Positions 26,309 to 35,964 are shown, numbered from the stretch's first letter. The stretch is 64,000 nt of DNA from Pedobacter sp. PF22-3 (GCF_026239555.1 NZ_JAPIVP010000013.1:1-64000), one strand, 5' to 3'. Notes: generated by a model from the letters alone, not told the origin. Made by a program: numbers and translations.

Positions 26309-26361
26309 TAGTTTTAGTTTTTTCCGCTAAGCGCGTAACGCAAGATGCATAGCAAAAATCT

Positions 26362-28134
26362 TTAAAATTCTATCACCTGTGCACTAACCGGCGCCAAGGT
26401 TACTGGAATGCTTGTTCCTGCCGGGATATCTAATTTTTTATCGGTCAACAGTTCGGTAACGGGCGATGAACTCTTAACCTTTAAAATTTCTTCCGGAATT
26501 TTGATATTGGCGGTTAAGGTTTTTGTCCGATCGAAATTGGCTACTACCAATAAACGCTGTTTGCCAGTGTAACGGATAAAAGCATACATGCGGTTATTCA
26601 TATTTCCGGTAACAGGCACTTCATAAATTTTGCCGTTAATTACAGCATCACTTGCTGACGTAACTTTTAATAATTGACTGTAATACGTTCTTAAATTTTG
26701 TTGTGCAGCATTTAATTTATGGCCATCAAACAAGCCACCGTTCATCCATTTCTGGTGGTTTGGCACACCCCAATAATCGAAAATGGTAGTTCGGTTATCA
26801 TCTCCACCATAACCTTCCTGCCCTTTTCCCGGTTCGCCTACTTCCTGACCAAAATAAAGCATCACAGGTCCTCCGCCCAAGGTTGCCGAAACTACCATTG
26901 CAGGCAAAGCCAGCTCGGCCTTGCCTGCAAATCCGTCAGAAGCAATACGTTCTTCATCGTGGTTTTCTAAAAAACGCAGCATGCGATGGCCAAAACCGAC
27001 ACTTTCTTGCTGCCAAACGAAACCGATGTCTTTTACATCTGCATTTGGTTCGTTTTTGATCAGCCTTTTCAAACCATCATATAAACCTACTTTATCGTAG
27101 AGGTAATCAAATTTGCCTTCATCCAAATATTGTTTATAAACTTTTGGGTTATAGGCTTCTCCTATAAAAATTAAATCCGGATTTAATTTTTTAACCTGCG
27201 GGATTACCCAGTTCCAAAATGCAATGGGTACCATTTCGGCCATATCACACCTGAAACCATCAACTCCTTTATCGGTCCAAAAAATTAAAATATCGCGCAT
27301 TTTTAGCCAAACCGGTGGAATGGGATCAAAATATTGTTTTTCGCCATTCTGATAATCTACGCCGTAATTCAACTTAATCGTTTCGTACCAATCGTCGTAT
27401 TTAGGCTGTGCTGAAAACACATTATTCCCTGTTGCTTTTGCCGGATTCTCTTCAAGCTTACCATCCTGAAGTACTGAAAGTGGTGTTTTTTGTCCGTTTG
27501 TAGGCACCACTAAAGCCTGTCCAGGGATATAATAAAAATCATTCTTAGGGCTAAACGCTACAGTTTTATCATCATTAGCACCAAAATCGATCACATTTTT
27601 TGGTTTTGCACCAGAATGATAACTTCTGGCAACATGGTTGGGCACAAAATCAATCAGCACTTTTAAGTTTTTAGCATGGGTTCTTTTCACCAGTGCTTCA
27701 AACTCTTTCATCCTGTTTTTAATGTCAACTGCCAGATCGGGATCCACGTCGTAGTAATCGCGGATGGCATAAGGCGAGCCCGCCCTGCCTTTCACTACGT
27801 CGGCATCATCAGGTTTAATTCCATAGGCAGTATAATCGGTTAAACTCGCATGGGCAAGTACACCGGTATACCAAATATAGTTTACATGGAGTTCTTTAAT
27901 GCCAGCTAAGGCTTTATCGGTAATATCGTTAAACTTACCGGAACCATTTTGTTCGATGGTACCATAAGGGATATTGGTAGTATTCTTATTCCCAAATAAG
28001 CGGGGCAGTAACTGATATATAACGATCTGTTTATCGTTCATTTTTGTACGCTGTTTTTGTGCAAAGGATGATGTTGAAATAAATAAAAAGAAAATTGCAA
28101 CAAAGCAAGCCACCGTTTTAAGATTGCTTCGCAT
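26362..28134 (-). CDS. Secreted alpha-amylase family protein (GH13)
   Basis: 590 residues from MRSNLKTV, with signal peptide ending SSFAQ. An in-frame Met at 28170 overlaps the GH65 stop as ATGA; that longer form is possible and would mean translational coupling, but its first residues (MIVDVKYEMEDV) are acidic and unlike a signal peptide, and GGAAG precedes the shorter start. Catalytic regions are complete: LIDFVPNHVA, GFRCDMAE (nucleophile), FIGEAYN (acid/base), ENHDEER (third carboxylate). It has an N-terminal barrel with a long loop domain and a C-terminal beta domain. Periplasmic hydrolysis of maltodextrins is the likely role. Confidence 0.9.
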   Translation of the reverse strand: MRSNLKTVACFVAIFFLFISTSSFAQKQRTKMNDKQIVIYQLLPRLFGNKNTTNIPYGTIEQNGSGKFNDITDKALAGIKELHVNYIWYTGVLAHASLTDYTAYGIKPDDADVVKGRAGSPYAIRDYYDVDPDLAVDIKNRMKEFEALVKRTHAKNLKVLIDFVPNHVARSYHSGAKPKNVIDFGANDDKTVAFSPKNDFYYIPGQALVVPTNGQKTPLSVLQDGKLEENPAKATGNNVFSAQPKYDDWYETIKLNYGVDYQNGEKQYFDPIPPVWLKMRDILIFWTDKGVDGFRCDMAEMVPIAFWNWVIPQVKKLNPDLIFIGEAYNPKVYKQYLDEGKFDYLYDKVGLYDGLKRLIKNEPNADVKDIGFVWQQESVGFGHRMLRFLENHDEERIASDGFAGKAELALPAMVVSATLGGGPVMLYFGQEVGEPGKGQEGYGGDDNRTTIFDYWGVPNHQKWMNGGLFDGHKLNAAQQNLRTYYSQLLKVTSASDAVINGKIYEVPVTGNMNNRMYAFIRYTGKQRLLVVANFDRTKTLTANIKIPEEILKVKSSSPVTELLTDKKLDIPAGTSIPVTLAPVSAQVIEF

Positions 28135-28166
28135 TACATCTTCCATTTCATATTTTACATCTACAA

Positions 28167-30485
28167 TCATACCAACTCGGCGTTATTTACTTCAATTTCG
28201 GCATTTCCAGCCAACTTGAAGAACTGATTTCTGATGCCGATTTCTAAATCAACACCTGCATTATTTTTGATATTGATGCTGTTTTCGGTAATATTTACTT
28301 TTAAAGTAGCGCCCCTGAAACCGATGGTAAATGAAAAAGATTTCCACTTGCCCGGCAAGAAAGGATTAAAATGCAATTTGCCATCTCGTACGCGCATCCC
28401 TGCAAAACCTTCTACCACACTCATCCAGGTTCCTGCCATAGAAGTAATATGTAAACCGTCTTCGGTATCGTTGTTATAATCATCCAGATCTAAACGCGCA
28501 GTACGTAAGTAGAATTCGTAGGCACGTGCTTCATCATTTAATTTGGCAGCTAAAATACTGTGTACGCAAGGCGACAATGAACTTTCATGTACAGTACGCG
28601 GCTCATAAAAATCGAAGTTGCGTTTTAATGTATCCAGGTCGTAATCTTCTTCAAAGAAATATAAGCCCTGTAAAACATCGGCCTGTTTAATAAAGCATGA
28701 CCGTAAAATCCTGTCCCAGCTCCATTTTTGATTAATCGGACGATCGCTGGCCGGAAGGTCTTTTACCAAAATTTGCTCTTTATCTAAATATCCATCCTGT
28801 TGTAAGAAAATCCCCAATTTTTCATCTTTTGGATAATACATCTTTTCGATAATATCAGCCCAATCGGTAAATTCTTTTTGATCGAAGTTTAAACTTTTTA
28901 ACAGGCTGTTGTATTTTTCAGGTTGTTGTGTTTTTACAATTTCGGCAGCTTCTGTTGCATATTTCATGCACCATGTAGCCAAAATATTGGTATACCAATT
29001 ATTATTTACATTGTTTTCGTACTCATTTGGTCCGGTTACGCCAAGCATTACATACTGTTGTTTATCGTTGCTCCAGTTAACACGTTGTTTCCAGAAACGG
29101 GCGATACCGATCAACACTTCTAAACCATAATCTGAAAGATAACTTTCATCACCAGTATAACGGATGTAATTGAAAATGGCAAAAGCGATGGCTCCATTAC
29201 GATGGATTTCCTCAAAAGTAATTTCCCACTCGTTATGACATTCTTCACCATTCATGGTTACCATTGGATACAATGCTGCACCAGCTGCAAAACCTAATTT
29301 TTCGGCATTTTCTATGGCTTTTCCCAATTGTTTATGGCGATAAACCAACAGGTTTTTACTAACATCCTGTGGAGCAGTTGCCAGGTAAAAAGGCACACAA
29401 TAGGCTTCGGTATCCCAATAAGTAGAGCCACCATATTTTTCTCCTGTAAAACCTTTCGGACCGATATTTAAGCGATCATCTTTACCGGTATAGGTTTGGA
29501 AAAGCTGAAAAATATTAAAACGGATAGCCTGTTGTGCCGAAACATCACCTTCGATAATGATATCACTTTCTTCCCATTTCGCTGCCCAGGCTTCGCTTTG
29601 TTCTTTTAATAAAGTATCAAAACCCTTAGCAGATGCTTTGGTTATTACCGACTTTGTTTCTTTTAAAAGTGATTCTTTAGGATAATTTTCTGAAGATAAA
29701 TTGGCCGCGATTTTCACCAAAGTAATCTCTTGGTTTACTTTAACATCCACAGAAAAAGTTTGTCCGACAAATTTCTCCTTACGTATGGCTTCCGGATTAA
29801 AATCTAATTTTCCCTCATTTTTATAGAGTTCAATGCTGCTTCCGGTACAAACTTCAAATTCGGTTTTCTTTGTTCTTAATTTGATATAAGCCTCTGTTCC
29901 TGAAATTTCATCAGCAACTTTATCCCAGAATTTTTCATCATAGTTGCTATCCTGATTTTTAACATCCCCATCAATAAAAGGCATTAATGTTAATTTGCCC
30001 TCAAAATTTAACGGGGTAATGCTATAACGGATGGCACCAACTTCATCATCAGCAATGCTGCAAAAACGGGTTGATTTAACTTTTAAGGTTTTACCACTTT
30101 TTAATTTGGCGCTGAAGGTACGTTCCAGGTATCCGGCATGCATGTTCAACACCCGTTTAAAATCGCTTACCTCAGCTGTTGCCAGATCAAGGATTTCATC
30201 ATCGATTTTTACTTCGACACCTACCCAATTTGCGGCATTTAGTACTTTGGCAAAATATTCTGGATAGCCATTTTTCCACCATCCCACCCGGGTTTTATCT
30301 GGATAATACACTCCTGCAACATAATTCCCCAGCAGGGTTTCTCCGCTATAAGTTTCTTCAAAATTAGCGCGCTGGCCCATACGTCCATTACCCAAACTGA
30401 AAATGCTTTCCGAAATTTTATTTAGATGTGGATCAAAGCCTTCTTCGATAATATTCCACTCATCCGCTTTAATGTAGTTTTTCAT
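28167..30485 (-). CDS. GH65 maltose phosphorylase-like enzyme
   Basis: 772 residues, no signal peptide, so cytoplasmic. An N-terminal beta-sandwich (~1-270) is followed by a linker and the (alpha/alpha)6 barrel (~320-690), then a C-terminal beta sheet. The general acid is probably Glu488 in VTGPNEYENN, matching the family motif; GGSTYWDTEAY and the phosphate-site segment DLPASDRPINQKWSWDR fit. Family members phosphorolyse alpha-glucobioses with inversion. With pgmB next door the expected reaction is maltose + Pi to glucose + beta-glucose-1-phosphate; trehalose or kojibiose phosphorylase cannot be excluded. Its stop overlaps a possible GH13 start. Confidence 0.92.
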   Translation of the reverse strand: MKNYIKADEWNIIEEGFDPHLNKISESIFSLGNGRMGQRANFEETYSGETLLGNYVAGVYYPDKTRVGWWKNGYPEYFAKVLNAANWVGVEVKIDDEILDLATAEVSDFKRVLNMHAGYLERTFSAKLKSGKTLKVKSTRFCSIADDEVGAIRYSITPLNFEGKLTLMPFIDGDVKNQDSNYDEKFWDKVADEISGTEAYIKLRTKKTEFEVCTGSSIELYKNEGKLDFNPEAIRKEKFVGQTFSVDVKVNQEITLVKIAANLSSENYPKESLLKETKSVITKASAKGFDTLLKEQSEAWAAKWEESDIIIEGDVSAQQAIRFNIFQLFQTYTGKDDRLNIGPKGFTGEKYGGSTYWDTEAYCVPFYLATAPQDVSKNLLVYRHKQLGKAIENAEKLGFAAGAALYPMVTMNGEECHNEWEITFEEIHRNGAIAFAIFNYIRYTGDESYLSDYGLEVLIGIARFWKQRVNWSNDKQQYVMLGVTGPNEYENNVNNNWYTNILATWCMKYATEAAEIVKTQQPEKYNSLLKSLNFDQKEFTDWADIIEKMYYPKDEKLGIFLQQDGYLDKEQILVKDLPASDRPINQKWSWDRILRSCFIKQADVLQGLYFFEEDYDLDTLKRNFDFYEPRTVHESSLSPCVHSILAAKLNDEARAYEFYLRTARLDLDDYNNDTEDGLHITSMAGTWMSVVEGFAGMRVRDGKLHFNPFLPGKWKSFSFTIGFRGATLKVNITENSINIKNNAGVDLEIGIRNQFFKLAGNAEIEVNNAELV

Positions 30486-30491
30486 AGCTAG

Positions 30492-30552
30492 TATTGAGAA
30501 GTGAGATTTGAGATATGAGACATATTGCCCTAAACCCTAAACCCTACACCAT
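30492..30552. repeat. Low-complexity GAGATTTGAGAT and CCCTAAA block
   Basis: TGAGAAGTGAGATTTGAGA and the telomere-like CCCTAAACCCTAAACCCTA between the GH65 gene and pgmB. Both motifs recur on the other side of pgmB (31196-31325); the CCCTAAA type also occurs at 10598-10622. Confidence 0.6.
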
Positions 30553-30556
30553 AAAT

Positions 30557-31243
30557 CTATAAATTCTCTAAATCTTTAATTGTTAATTTGTCTAATCCGC
30601 TTACTACCAGATCAGCCTGGCTAAGCACACTTTTTTCGCCGATACCGATGGCTTTCATGCCACCTCTTTTTGCTGCTTCTACCCCTGCAACAGCATCTTC
30701 AAAAACCACACATTCATCGGGTTTAAAACCTAAAAGTTCGGCTCCTTTTAAAAATACTTCCGGATCAGGTTTTGATTTGGTGACCATATTACCATCAACA
30801 ATTTCATCGAAGAAATGAGCAAGGTTTGTTTTTTCTAAAATAATTCCCGAGTTTTTACTTGCTGAACCCAATGCCAGTTTATAACCTGCTTTGTGAATCT
30901 CGGTCAAGAAATCAACTGTTCCGGGCAAAACTTCTGCAGGTGTCATTTTGGTAATCATACCTACATACCAACTGTTTTTCAAAGTAGCCAATTCTTCTTT
31001 TTCTGCATCAGTCTTTTCTACATCACCCCAGGCCAAAATCTTATTCAAACTTTCTACCCTACTCACGCCTTTTAACTGTTCGTTCTGCTCTTCTGTAAAA
31101 TCGAAGCCCATGGTATTGGCCAAACGTTTCCAGGCTTTATAATGGTAAACCGCAGTATCTACCAGTACGCCGTCCAAATCAAATAAACAAGCTTTGATTT
31201 GAGATTTGAGATCTGAGATTTGAGATTTGAGATTTTCTTGCAT
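30557..31243 (-). CDS. pgmB: Beta-phosphoglucomutase
   Basis: 228 residues from MQENLKSQ (an upstream in-frame Met at 31288 is also possible). A HAD-superfamily enzyme that converts beta-glucose-1-phosphate to glucose-6-phosphate. The motif FDLDGVLVDTAVYHYKAW has nucleophile Asp22 and acid/base Asp24, and DTAxxHxxAW is specific to beta-PGMs; GSASKNS and EDAVAGVEAAKRG are the later HAD motifs. The family usually begins just before IKACLFDLDG; here ~15 extra residues (KSQISDLKSQ) come from the repeat GAGATTTGAGAT. Functionally paired with the upstream-acting GH65 enzyme. Confidence 0.95.
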   Translation of the reverse strand: MQENLKSQISDLKSQIKACLFDLDGVLVDTAVYHYKAWKRLANTMGFDFTEEQNEQLKGVSRVESLNKILAWGDVEKTDAEKEELATLKNSWYVGMITKMTPAEVLPGTVDFLTEIHKAGYKLALGSASKNSGIILEKTNLAHFFDEIVDGNMVTKSKPDPEVFLKGAELLGFKPDECVVFEDAVAGVEAAKRGGMKAIGIGEKSVLSQADLVVSGLDKLTIKDLENL

Positions 31244-31325
31244 CTTTGTTATATTTTTTTGTATCAGGTAATCAGTATCAAGTATCAAGATGTAAATCCT
31301 ATATCTTAAACCCTCAACCTAATAC
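31196..31325. repeat. GAGATTTGAGAT repeat running into the pgmB coding region
   Basis: Tandem TGAGATTTGAGATCTGAGAT (31200-31233) covers the codons for the first residues of PgmB, followed outside the gene by ATCAGTATCAAGTATCAAG and TTAAACCCTCAACC. The GTATCAAGTATCAAGA unit also occurs near 10495 between prs and rplY. Confidence 0.65.
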
Positions 31326-31331
31326 CTTTTT

Positions 31332-33245
31332 CTATCTTAGCTCAAGCACCAATGTGGTCTTAGCGGGTACTTTAATATTTTTGAATTCGATGTTTTCCCC
31401 AGTGATTACGTTTTTAGCGGAAGTAATTCCTGTTGTTCTTTCGGCAAAACGATCAGTATTCAGTGTTTTTTCTTTTTCTGTATTGTTTACAATAACCATT
31501 ACAGTGCCTTTTGGTTCTGCATTGTAGCGGAAATAAACATAAATATCATCTTGGGGAACAAACTGCATTAATTTGCCTGTTTGTAGAGCCGGACTATTTT
31601 TGCGGAAATTGGCCAGCGTTTTAACAAAGTTGAAGGCCTCATTTTCTTTCTTGGTACGTCCATCAGCAACGAATTTATCTTTTTTGTCGCCCTCCCAGCC
31701 TCCAGGAAAATCAGAACGGATCAGCCCATCCGGATTGGAGAAGTTTTTCATCAGGATTTCCGTTCCATAATATAGCTGCGGAATGCCGCGCATGGTTAAC
31801 AGGATACTCATGCCCATTTTATATTTATCGAAATCTTCGCCAACCATTGAGTAGAAGCGGCTCATATCGTGATTATCTAAAAAGATGCAGTTGGTATTGG
31901 GGTTTTTATAAAGAAAATCGTGCGCTAAAGTGGCATATAAACGGTTAATTCCGTCTACCCAACCATTTTTACCATTTATCCCTTCATAAATTGCATCTTT
32001 TAAAGTAGCATCAGTAATGCCTTGTAAATGGGTATCAAAACCACGATTAACGGTGTTACCACCTGTAAAAAAAGCCTGGTTCGCTACTGCAGTTACCAAT
32101 GTTTCGCCAAAAACAGATAAGTGCGGAAATTCTGCCTGAACTTTTAAAGCCCAATCGGCCATATAAACCGGATCGTTATATCCGTAAGTATCCAAACGTA
32201 AACCGTCAATTCCAGCATATTCGATCCACCAGATGTGGTTTTGGGTGAGGTAATTTTGCACATAAGGATTACGTTGATTTAAATCGGGCATTGTAGGAAC
32301 AAACCAACCATCCAGCATTTGTTTACGATCTGCAGCTGAAGCATGTATATCCATCAAGGTCTGATCGCGATAACTGGTCTGGGTGTATGTTGGCCATTGG
32401 TTTAACCAGTTTTTCATGGGTAAATCTTTATAAAACCAGTGGTGGGTGCCAATGTGGTTATGTACAATGTCTTTAATCACTTTTAATCCTTTGGCATGGG
32501 CAATCTCTACATACTTTTTGTAAAGTTCGTTTGTACCGTAGCGGGGATCTATTTTATAATGATCGGTTACTGCGTAGCCGTGATACGAAGCCTGAGGCAT
32601 ATCATTTTCTACTTCTGGTGTCATCCAAACTGTGGTTACGCCCAAATCTTTCAGGTAATCGAGGTGGTTAATTACCCCCTGGATATCGCCACCGTGGCGG
32701 TAATACATGCTGTCGCGGTTTAATGCGGTTTCAGTTAAACCCTGAACAACATCGTTGCTTTTATCACCGTTCGAAAAACGATCGGGCATCAGCAGATAAA
32801 TAAAATCTTTGTTGGTTACCCCTTGAATTCTGCCGGCACTTTTATCGCGGTTTTTTAATTCGTAGGTGTAAGTAAATATCTTTTTTCCGTTAACGGCAAA
32901 ATTAATCGGGAATTTCCCAGCTTTGGCCGTCGGAGCAATGGTTAAATCGAGAAATAAATAATTCGGGTTTTCAACTTTGTTAACCTTAACCAGTTTAACT
33001 CCCGGATAAGTTAAGGTTACAGTTGTATTGGCAATCTGATCGCCATGTACCAATAATTGCAGTTTAGGGTTGTGCATATCGGTAAACCAAAACATCGGTT
33101 CGATACGCTCGAGTGTTTGGGCGAAAAGGCTATTAAAAGAAAGGATAAACAAAAGCGCAACGGTACTGCTTATCTTTTTAAAAAAAGTATTAGTATGAGC
33201 GTTAAATAGCAACTGATTTTTTTTAAGGGTATGAAGTCTGATCAT
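31332..33245 (-). CDS. SusA-like neopullulanase / cyclomaltodextrinase (GH13)
   Basis: 637 residues. A long signal peptide ends NSLFAQ (~43); the N-terminal domain (IEPMFWFTDMHNPKLQLLVHG) is of the cyclomaltodextrinase-N type, then the catalytic barrel: KDIVHNHIG, GLRLDTYG (nucleophile), VFGETLV (acid/base), FLDNHDMSR (third carboxylate), then a C-terminal beta domain. This is the domain order of Bacteroides SusA, a periplasmic enzyme degrading imported maltodextrins. It follows susE across a hairpin. Family secure; exact specificity inferred. Confidence 0.93.
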   Translation of the reverse strand: MIRLHTLKKNQLLFNAHTNTFFKKISSTVALLFILSFNSLFAQTLERIEPMFWFTDMHNPKLQLLVHGDQIANTTVTLTYPGVKLVKVNKVENPNYLFLDLTIAPTAKAGKFPINFAVNGKKIFTYTYELKNRDKSAGRIQGVTNKDFIYLLMPDRFSNGDKSNDVVQGLTETALNRDSMYYRHGGDIQGVINHLDYLKDLGVTTVWMTPEVENDMPQASYHGYAVTDHYKIDPRYGTNELYKKYVEIAHAKGLKVIKDIVHNHIGTHHWFYKDLPMKNWLNQWPTYTQTSYRDQTLMDIHASAADRKQMLDGWFVPTMPDLNQRNPYVQNYLTQNHIWWIEYAGIDGLRLDTYGYNDPVYMADWALKVQAEFPHLSVFGETLVTAVANQAFFTGGNTVNRGFDTHLQGITDATLKDAIYEGINGKNGWVDGINRLYATLAHDFLYKNPNTNCIFLDNHDMSRFYSMVGEDFDKYKMGMSILLTMRGIPQLYYGTEILMKNFSNPDGLIRSDFPGGWEGDKKDKFVADGRTKKENEAFNFVKTLANFRKNSPALQTGKLMQFVPQDDIYVYFRYNAEPKGTVMVIVNNTEKEKTLNTDRFAERTTGITSAKNVITGENIEFKNIKVPAKTTLVLELR

Positions 33246-33260
33246 GCTAAAACTTAAAAT

Positions 33261-33287
33261 GCCCTACAGCAATAAATGCTGCAGGGC
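33261..33287 (-). terminator. Intra-operon hairpin between susE and the SusA-like gene
   Basis: GCCCTACAGCA / TGCTGCAGGGC: an 11-bp stem with one mismatch and a 5-nt loop in a 57-bp intergenic gap. Only a weak T-run follows on the minus strand, so it is more likely an RNA-processing or stability element, or a leaky terminator, than a full stop. Confidence 0.5.
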
Positions 33288-33302
33288 GGTATGTATAAAC
33301 AA

Positions 33303-34319
33303 TTAGTTTTTAACCATGGTGGCTTTTTTTGCGGCCACATCTAAAGTGATAGTGTAGTTTCCGGCAGTGGTAACGGCAATATTATCACCTCCATTTGTAA
33401 GGGTACCTAAGCTACCGCCAAGGTTTGTAGCCCAATCATGCGCAAACCTAAATTTGAAAGCGCCGGTAGTTAAAGTGGTTTTAATGGTATAAAAATTAGC
33501 TTTACCATCATTGGTTACCTTCATATCGGTATCATTGCCCCATCCACCTACGGTAGCGTCGCCAATAATCGACCATTCTTTAGGAACGCCAATGGTATAA
33601 GTACCTGCGTTCAGATCAACAGTTACCTGTTTCACTACCGCATCAGGCGATTTAAGGTTATCGCCTGCACCAGTGCTGATCTTACCACTTCCAGCATCGC
33701 CATAAGCTACATCCCATTTTTTTGCCGGGGTAATTTTAAATTCGAGGTTACCGGGTGTGAACGCGATCATTCCCGTATAAATACCATTGCTTGAAACAGA
33801 GATCAAACTATCTGCAGTAGATGGATTCCAACCCTGATATGCTCCAGGAACATATACCCATGCCGAGGCAAGATAAGGTGTAGCGGTTAAGGTAATTACG
33901 TTTGAATAAGTTAGATCGTTTACTGCAGCACCCGATTTTAGCCTCACCTCAATCTGTGCCGCAGTTCCTACCTTTCCTCCCAGTGCCAAAATCATATTGT
34001 TTACTTCAGTAATGGTTGGTGCATAGGTCTTGGCAGTCACGGCCACTTCTCTTACCGGAGAAAAATTAGTGCCCTTTAAACCAAATTGTAAGCTGGTGTT
34101 TACCGGCACTATGTATCCGGTTGAAGTAGCAATTGGGTAACTTAAGGTAAATGCTGCCTGTGAGGCATTGGATTGTACCAAATTAAGTGTGGTTGCTGAT
34201 GTTGTTAATGTTCCTGCGGGGCTAATATTTGAAACGGTTTGGGTTTCGTCTTTTTTACAAGACCATAGCGAAACCGCCATAAGACCAACTGCCAGGGTTT
34301 TGAGAAATATCGATTTCAT
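33303..34319 (-). CDS. SusE-like outer-membrane starch-binding lipoprotein
   Basis: 338 residues, lipobox LWSC with Cys21. An N-terminal SusE-type Ig-like domain (TLTTSATTLNLVQSNASQAA, ~35-150) is followed by two repeated carbohydrate-binding modules, around 150-245 (WVYVPGAYQGWNPSTAD) and 250-338 (WSIIGDATVGGWGNDTD). SusE-type proteins bind starch at the surface and influence the size of maltodextrin taken in. Third gene of the susCDE block, 18 bp from susD. Confidence 0.9.
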   Translation of the reverse strand: MKSIFLKTLAVGLMAVSLWSCKKDETQTVSNISPAGTLTTSATTLNLVQSNASQAAFTLSYPIATSTGYIVPVNTSLQFGLKGTNFSPVREVAVTAKTYAPTITEVNNMILALGGKVGTAAQIEVRLKSGAAVNDLTYSNVITLTATPYLASAWVYVPGAYQGWNPSTADSLISVSSNGIYTGMIAFTPGNLEFKITPAKKWDVAYGDAGSGKISTGAGDNLKSPDAVVKQVTVDLNAGTYTIGVPKEWSIIGDATVGGWGNDTDMKVTNDGKANFYTIKTTLTTGAFKFRFAHDWATNLGGSLGTLTNGGDNIAVTTAGNYTITLDVAAKKATMVKN

Positions 34320-34337
34320 CTCTTTTAAGATTAAATA

Positions 34338-35942
34338 TTAATAACCAGTATTTTGAACCAAATTTGGGTTTGCAATCAGATCTGCTAAAGGAAGCGGATA
34401 TAAATTACGGTAAGCAGGCAAAGAAGCACCAGCTTGTACACCACCTTTGAAAGGCCACAAATAAGTTGAGCCTGTAAATTTACCATAGCGAATCAAATCT
34501 GTTCGGCGGTGACCTTCCCAGTATAATTCGCGGGCGCGCTCATCAAGATAAAAATCAACCGTTAACGCCGCTGCCGACACGTTTCCAGTGGCATTGCCAT
34601 AGGCGCGTTGACGTACTATGTTTACATAAGTTAATGCTTGTGCAGCACTACCACCAGAACCACCACGGGCTACAGCTTCGCCGTAAATCAAATATTGTTC
34701 AGCCAAACGGAACAGGGGAAAATCAACCGAGCTAAAAGTTCCATTAAGCGAACGGCCCATGGCACCTGTAGATGTTATGTTTTTAAATTTAGTTACACGC
34801 AAACCATCTTTAAATACGCCTACCTCGTCAACTGTAGCTTTATCCCCTACAAATACGCCCCTTGTATCTAATTTCCCTAAAGTATCGGGAAATAAAGCAG
34901 GCAGGTTTTGGCGTGTTCTGTTTCCAGACCAGCCCCCATTTGGAACGCCATAATCTGCTGGGCTCCTTTTCATGTATTTATCGGTAAAACCTACTGCTGC
35001 ATTAATCAAAAATGTTGTACCACCATAGTTGGTTCCGTTGATACCATCATAGTTAATGGTTAAAATATTTTCGGTATTGTTAAGATCATTATCAGCTTTG
35101 AACAGATCCATATAATTTGCCTTTAAGCTGTAACCTGCATTGATTACCTTACTCGAGTAGGTAATGGCTTCGGTATATTTAGCTGTTCCGGTGTACACCT
35201 GGGCGTTTAGGTATAACCTGGCCAGTAAAGCCCAATCAGCCCCCTTATCGGCACGCCCATACTCATTGGTGCGCGCATCGGCCAAATCGCCTTCAATGGC
35301 TTTTAATTCCGATTCTACATAGGTAAACAAAGCAGCCCGTTGGATCTGTTTCGGATTTACCTTACCAATGGCATCATCCTCTGTAATAAACGGCGGATTT
35401 CCGAAAGCATCCATCAGTACCCAATACTGATAGGCACGTAAGAAACGGGCCTCGGCACGGTAGCGGTTAATTGCAGTGACATCGGCCCCGGTGATATTTC
35501 TGCTGGCTAATTTCTCAGGAGTACTTTCACGGAGAAACTCATTGCAGAAGGTAATCTGTAGAATGCTTCTGGAATACAAACCACGCAAAAACTGGTTATC
35601 AGGGGTCGGGGTACCGTAATCCAGTTCAGGAATACCCACATCGCCCCAGGCGCAGATGGCCTCATCGGTTACCAACTCCTGTGATGACCAGAATAACCTT
35701 AAAAAATCAGCAAAACCTGCATTTAAACCGCCCACATCGCTGTTATCCGATCCCGATGGACTGGTAAGTGCATATGTTGCATATAGCTTAACTAAGCTGT
35801 TTTTGTAACCTGCCGGCGTTGCATAAACATTCTCGGCGGTTACATCATTGGTTGGTGTCAGGTTTAAATCTTCTTTTTTACAAGCATTTAAACTGATTGC
35901 CAGGAAACCCAATGCTAATATTGTTTTAAATGAATTTTTCAT
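34338..35942 (-). CDS. SusD/RagB-family starch-binding lipoprotein
   Basis: 534 residues, lipobox LNAC with Cys21. TPR-type SusD fold: SusD-like N-terminal half (GYKNSLVKLYATYALTSPSGSD, LRAYQYWVLMDAFGNPPFI) and C-terminal RagB/SusD domain (FRLAEQYLIYGEAVARGG, ERARELYWEGHRRTDLIRYGKF, YPLPLADLIANPNL). It caps the SusC barrel and binds glycan at the cell surface. Directly follows susC (22-bp gap). Starch specificity is from locus context. Confidence 0.95.
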   Translation of the reverse strand: MKNSFKTILALGFLAISLNACKKEDLNLTPTNDVTAENVYATPAGYKNSLVKLYATYALTSPSGSDNSDVGGLNAGFADFLRLFWSSQELVTDEAICAWGDVGIPELDYGTPTPDNQFLRGLYSRSILQITFCNEFLRESTPEKLASRNITGADVTAINRYRAEARFLRAYQYWVLMDAFGNPPFITEDDAIGKVNPKQIQRAALFTYVESELKAIEGDLADARTNEYGRADKGADWALLARLYLNAQVYTGTAKYTEAITYSSKVINAGYSLKANYMDLFKADNDLNNTENILTINYDGINGTNYGGTTFLINAAVGFTDKYMKRSPADYGVPNGGWSGNRTRQNLPALFPDTLGKLDTRGVFVGDKATVDEVGVFKDGLRVTKFKNITSTGAMGRSLNGTFSSVDFPLFRLAEQYLIYGEAVARGGSGGSAAQALTYVNIVRQRAYGNATGNVSAAALTVDFYLDERARELYWEGHRRTDLIRYGKFTGSTYLWPFKGGVQAGASLPAYRNLYPLPLADLIANPNLVQNTGY

Positions 35943-35964
35943 TTCTCTATTTCTTTATTCAGTA

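Noticed and set aside
31332-33245. Surface amylase (SusG-like) role for the first GH13
   Set aside because: It has a plain signal peptide without a lipobox and a cyclomaltodextrinase-type N-terminal domain; the lipoprotein GH13 at 22662 is the better surface candidate.
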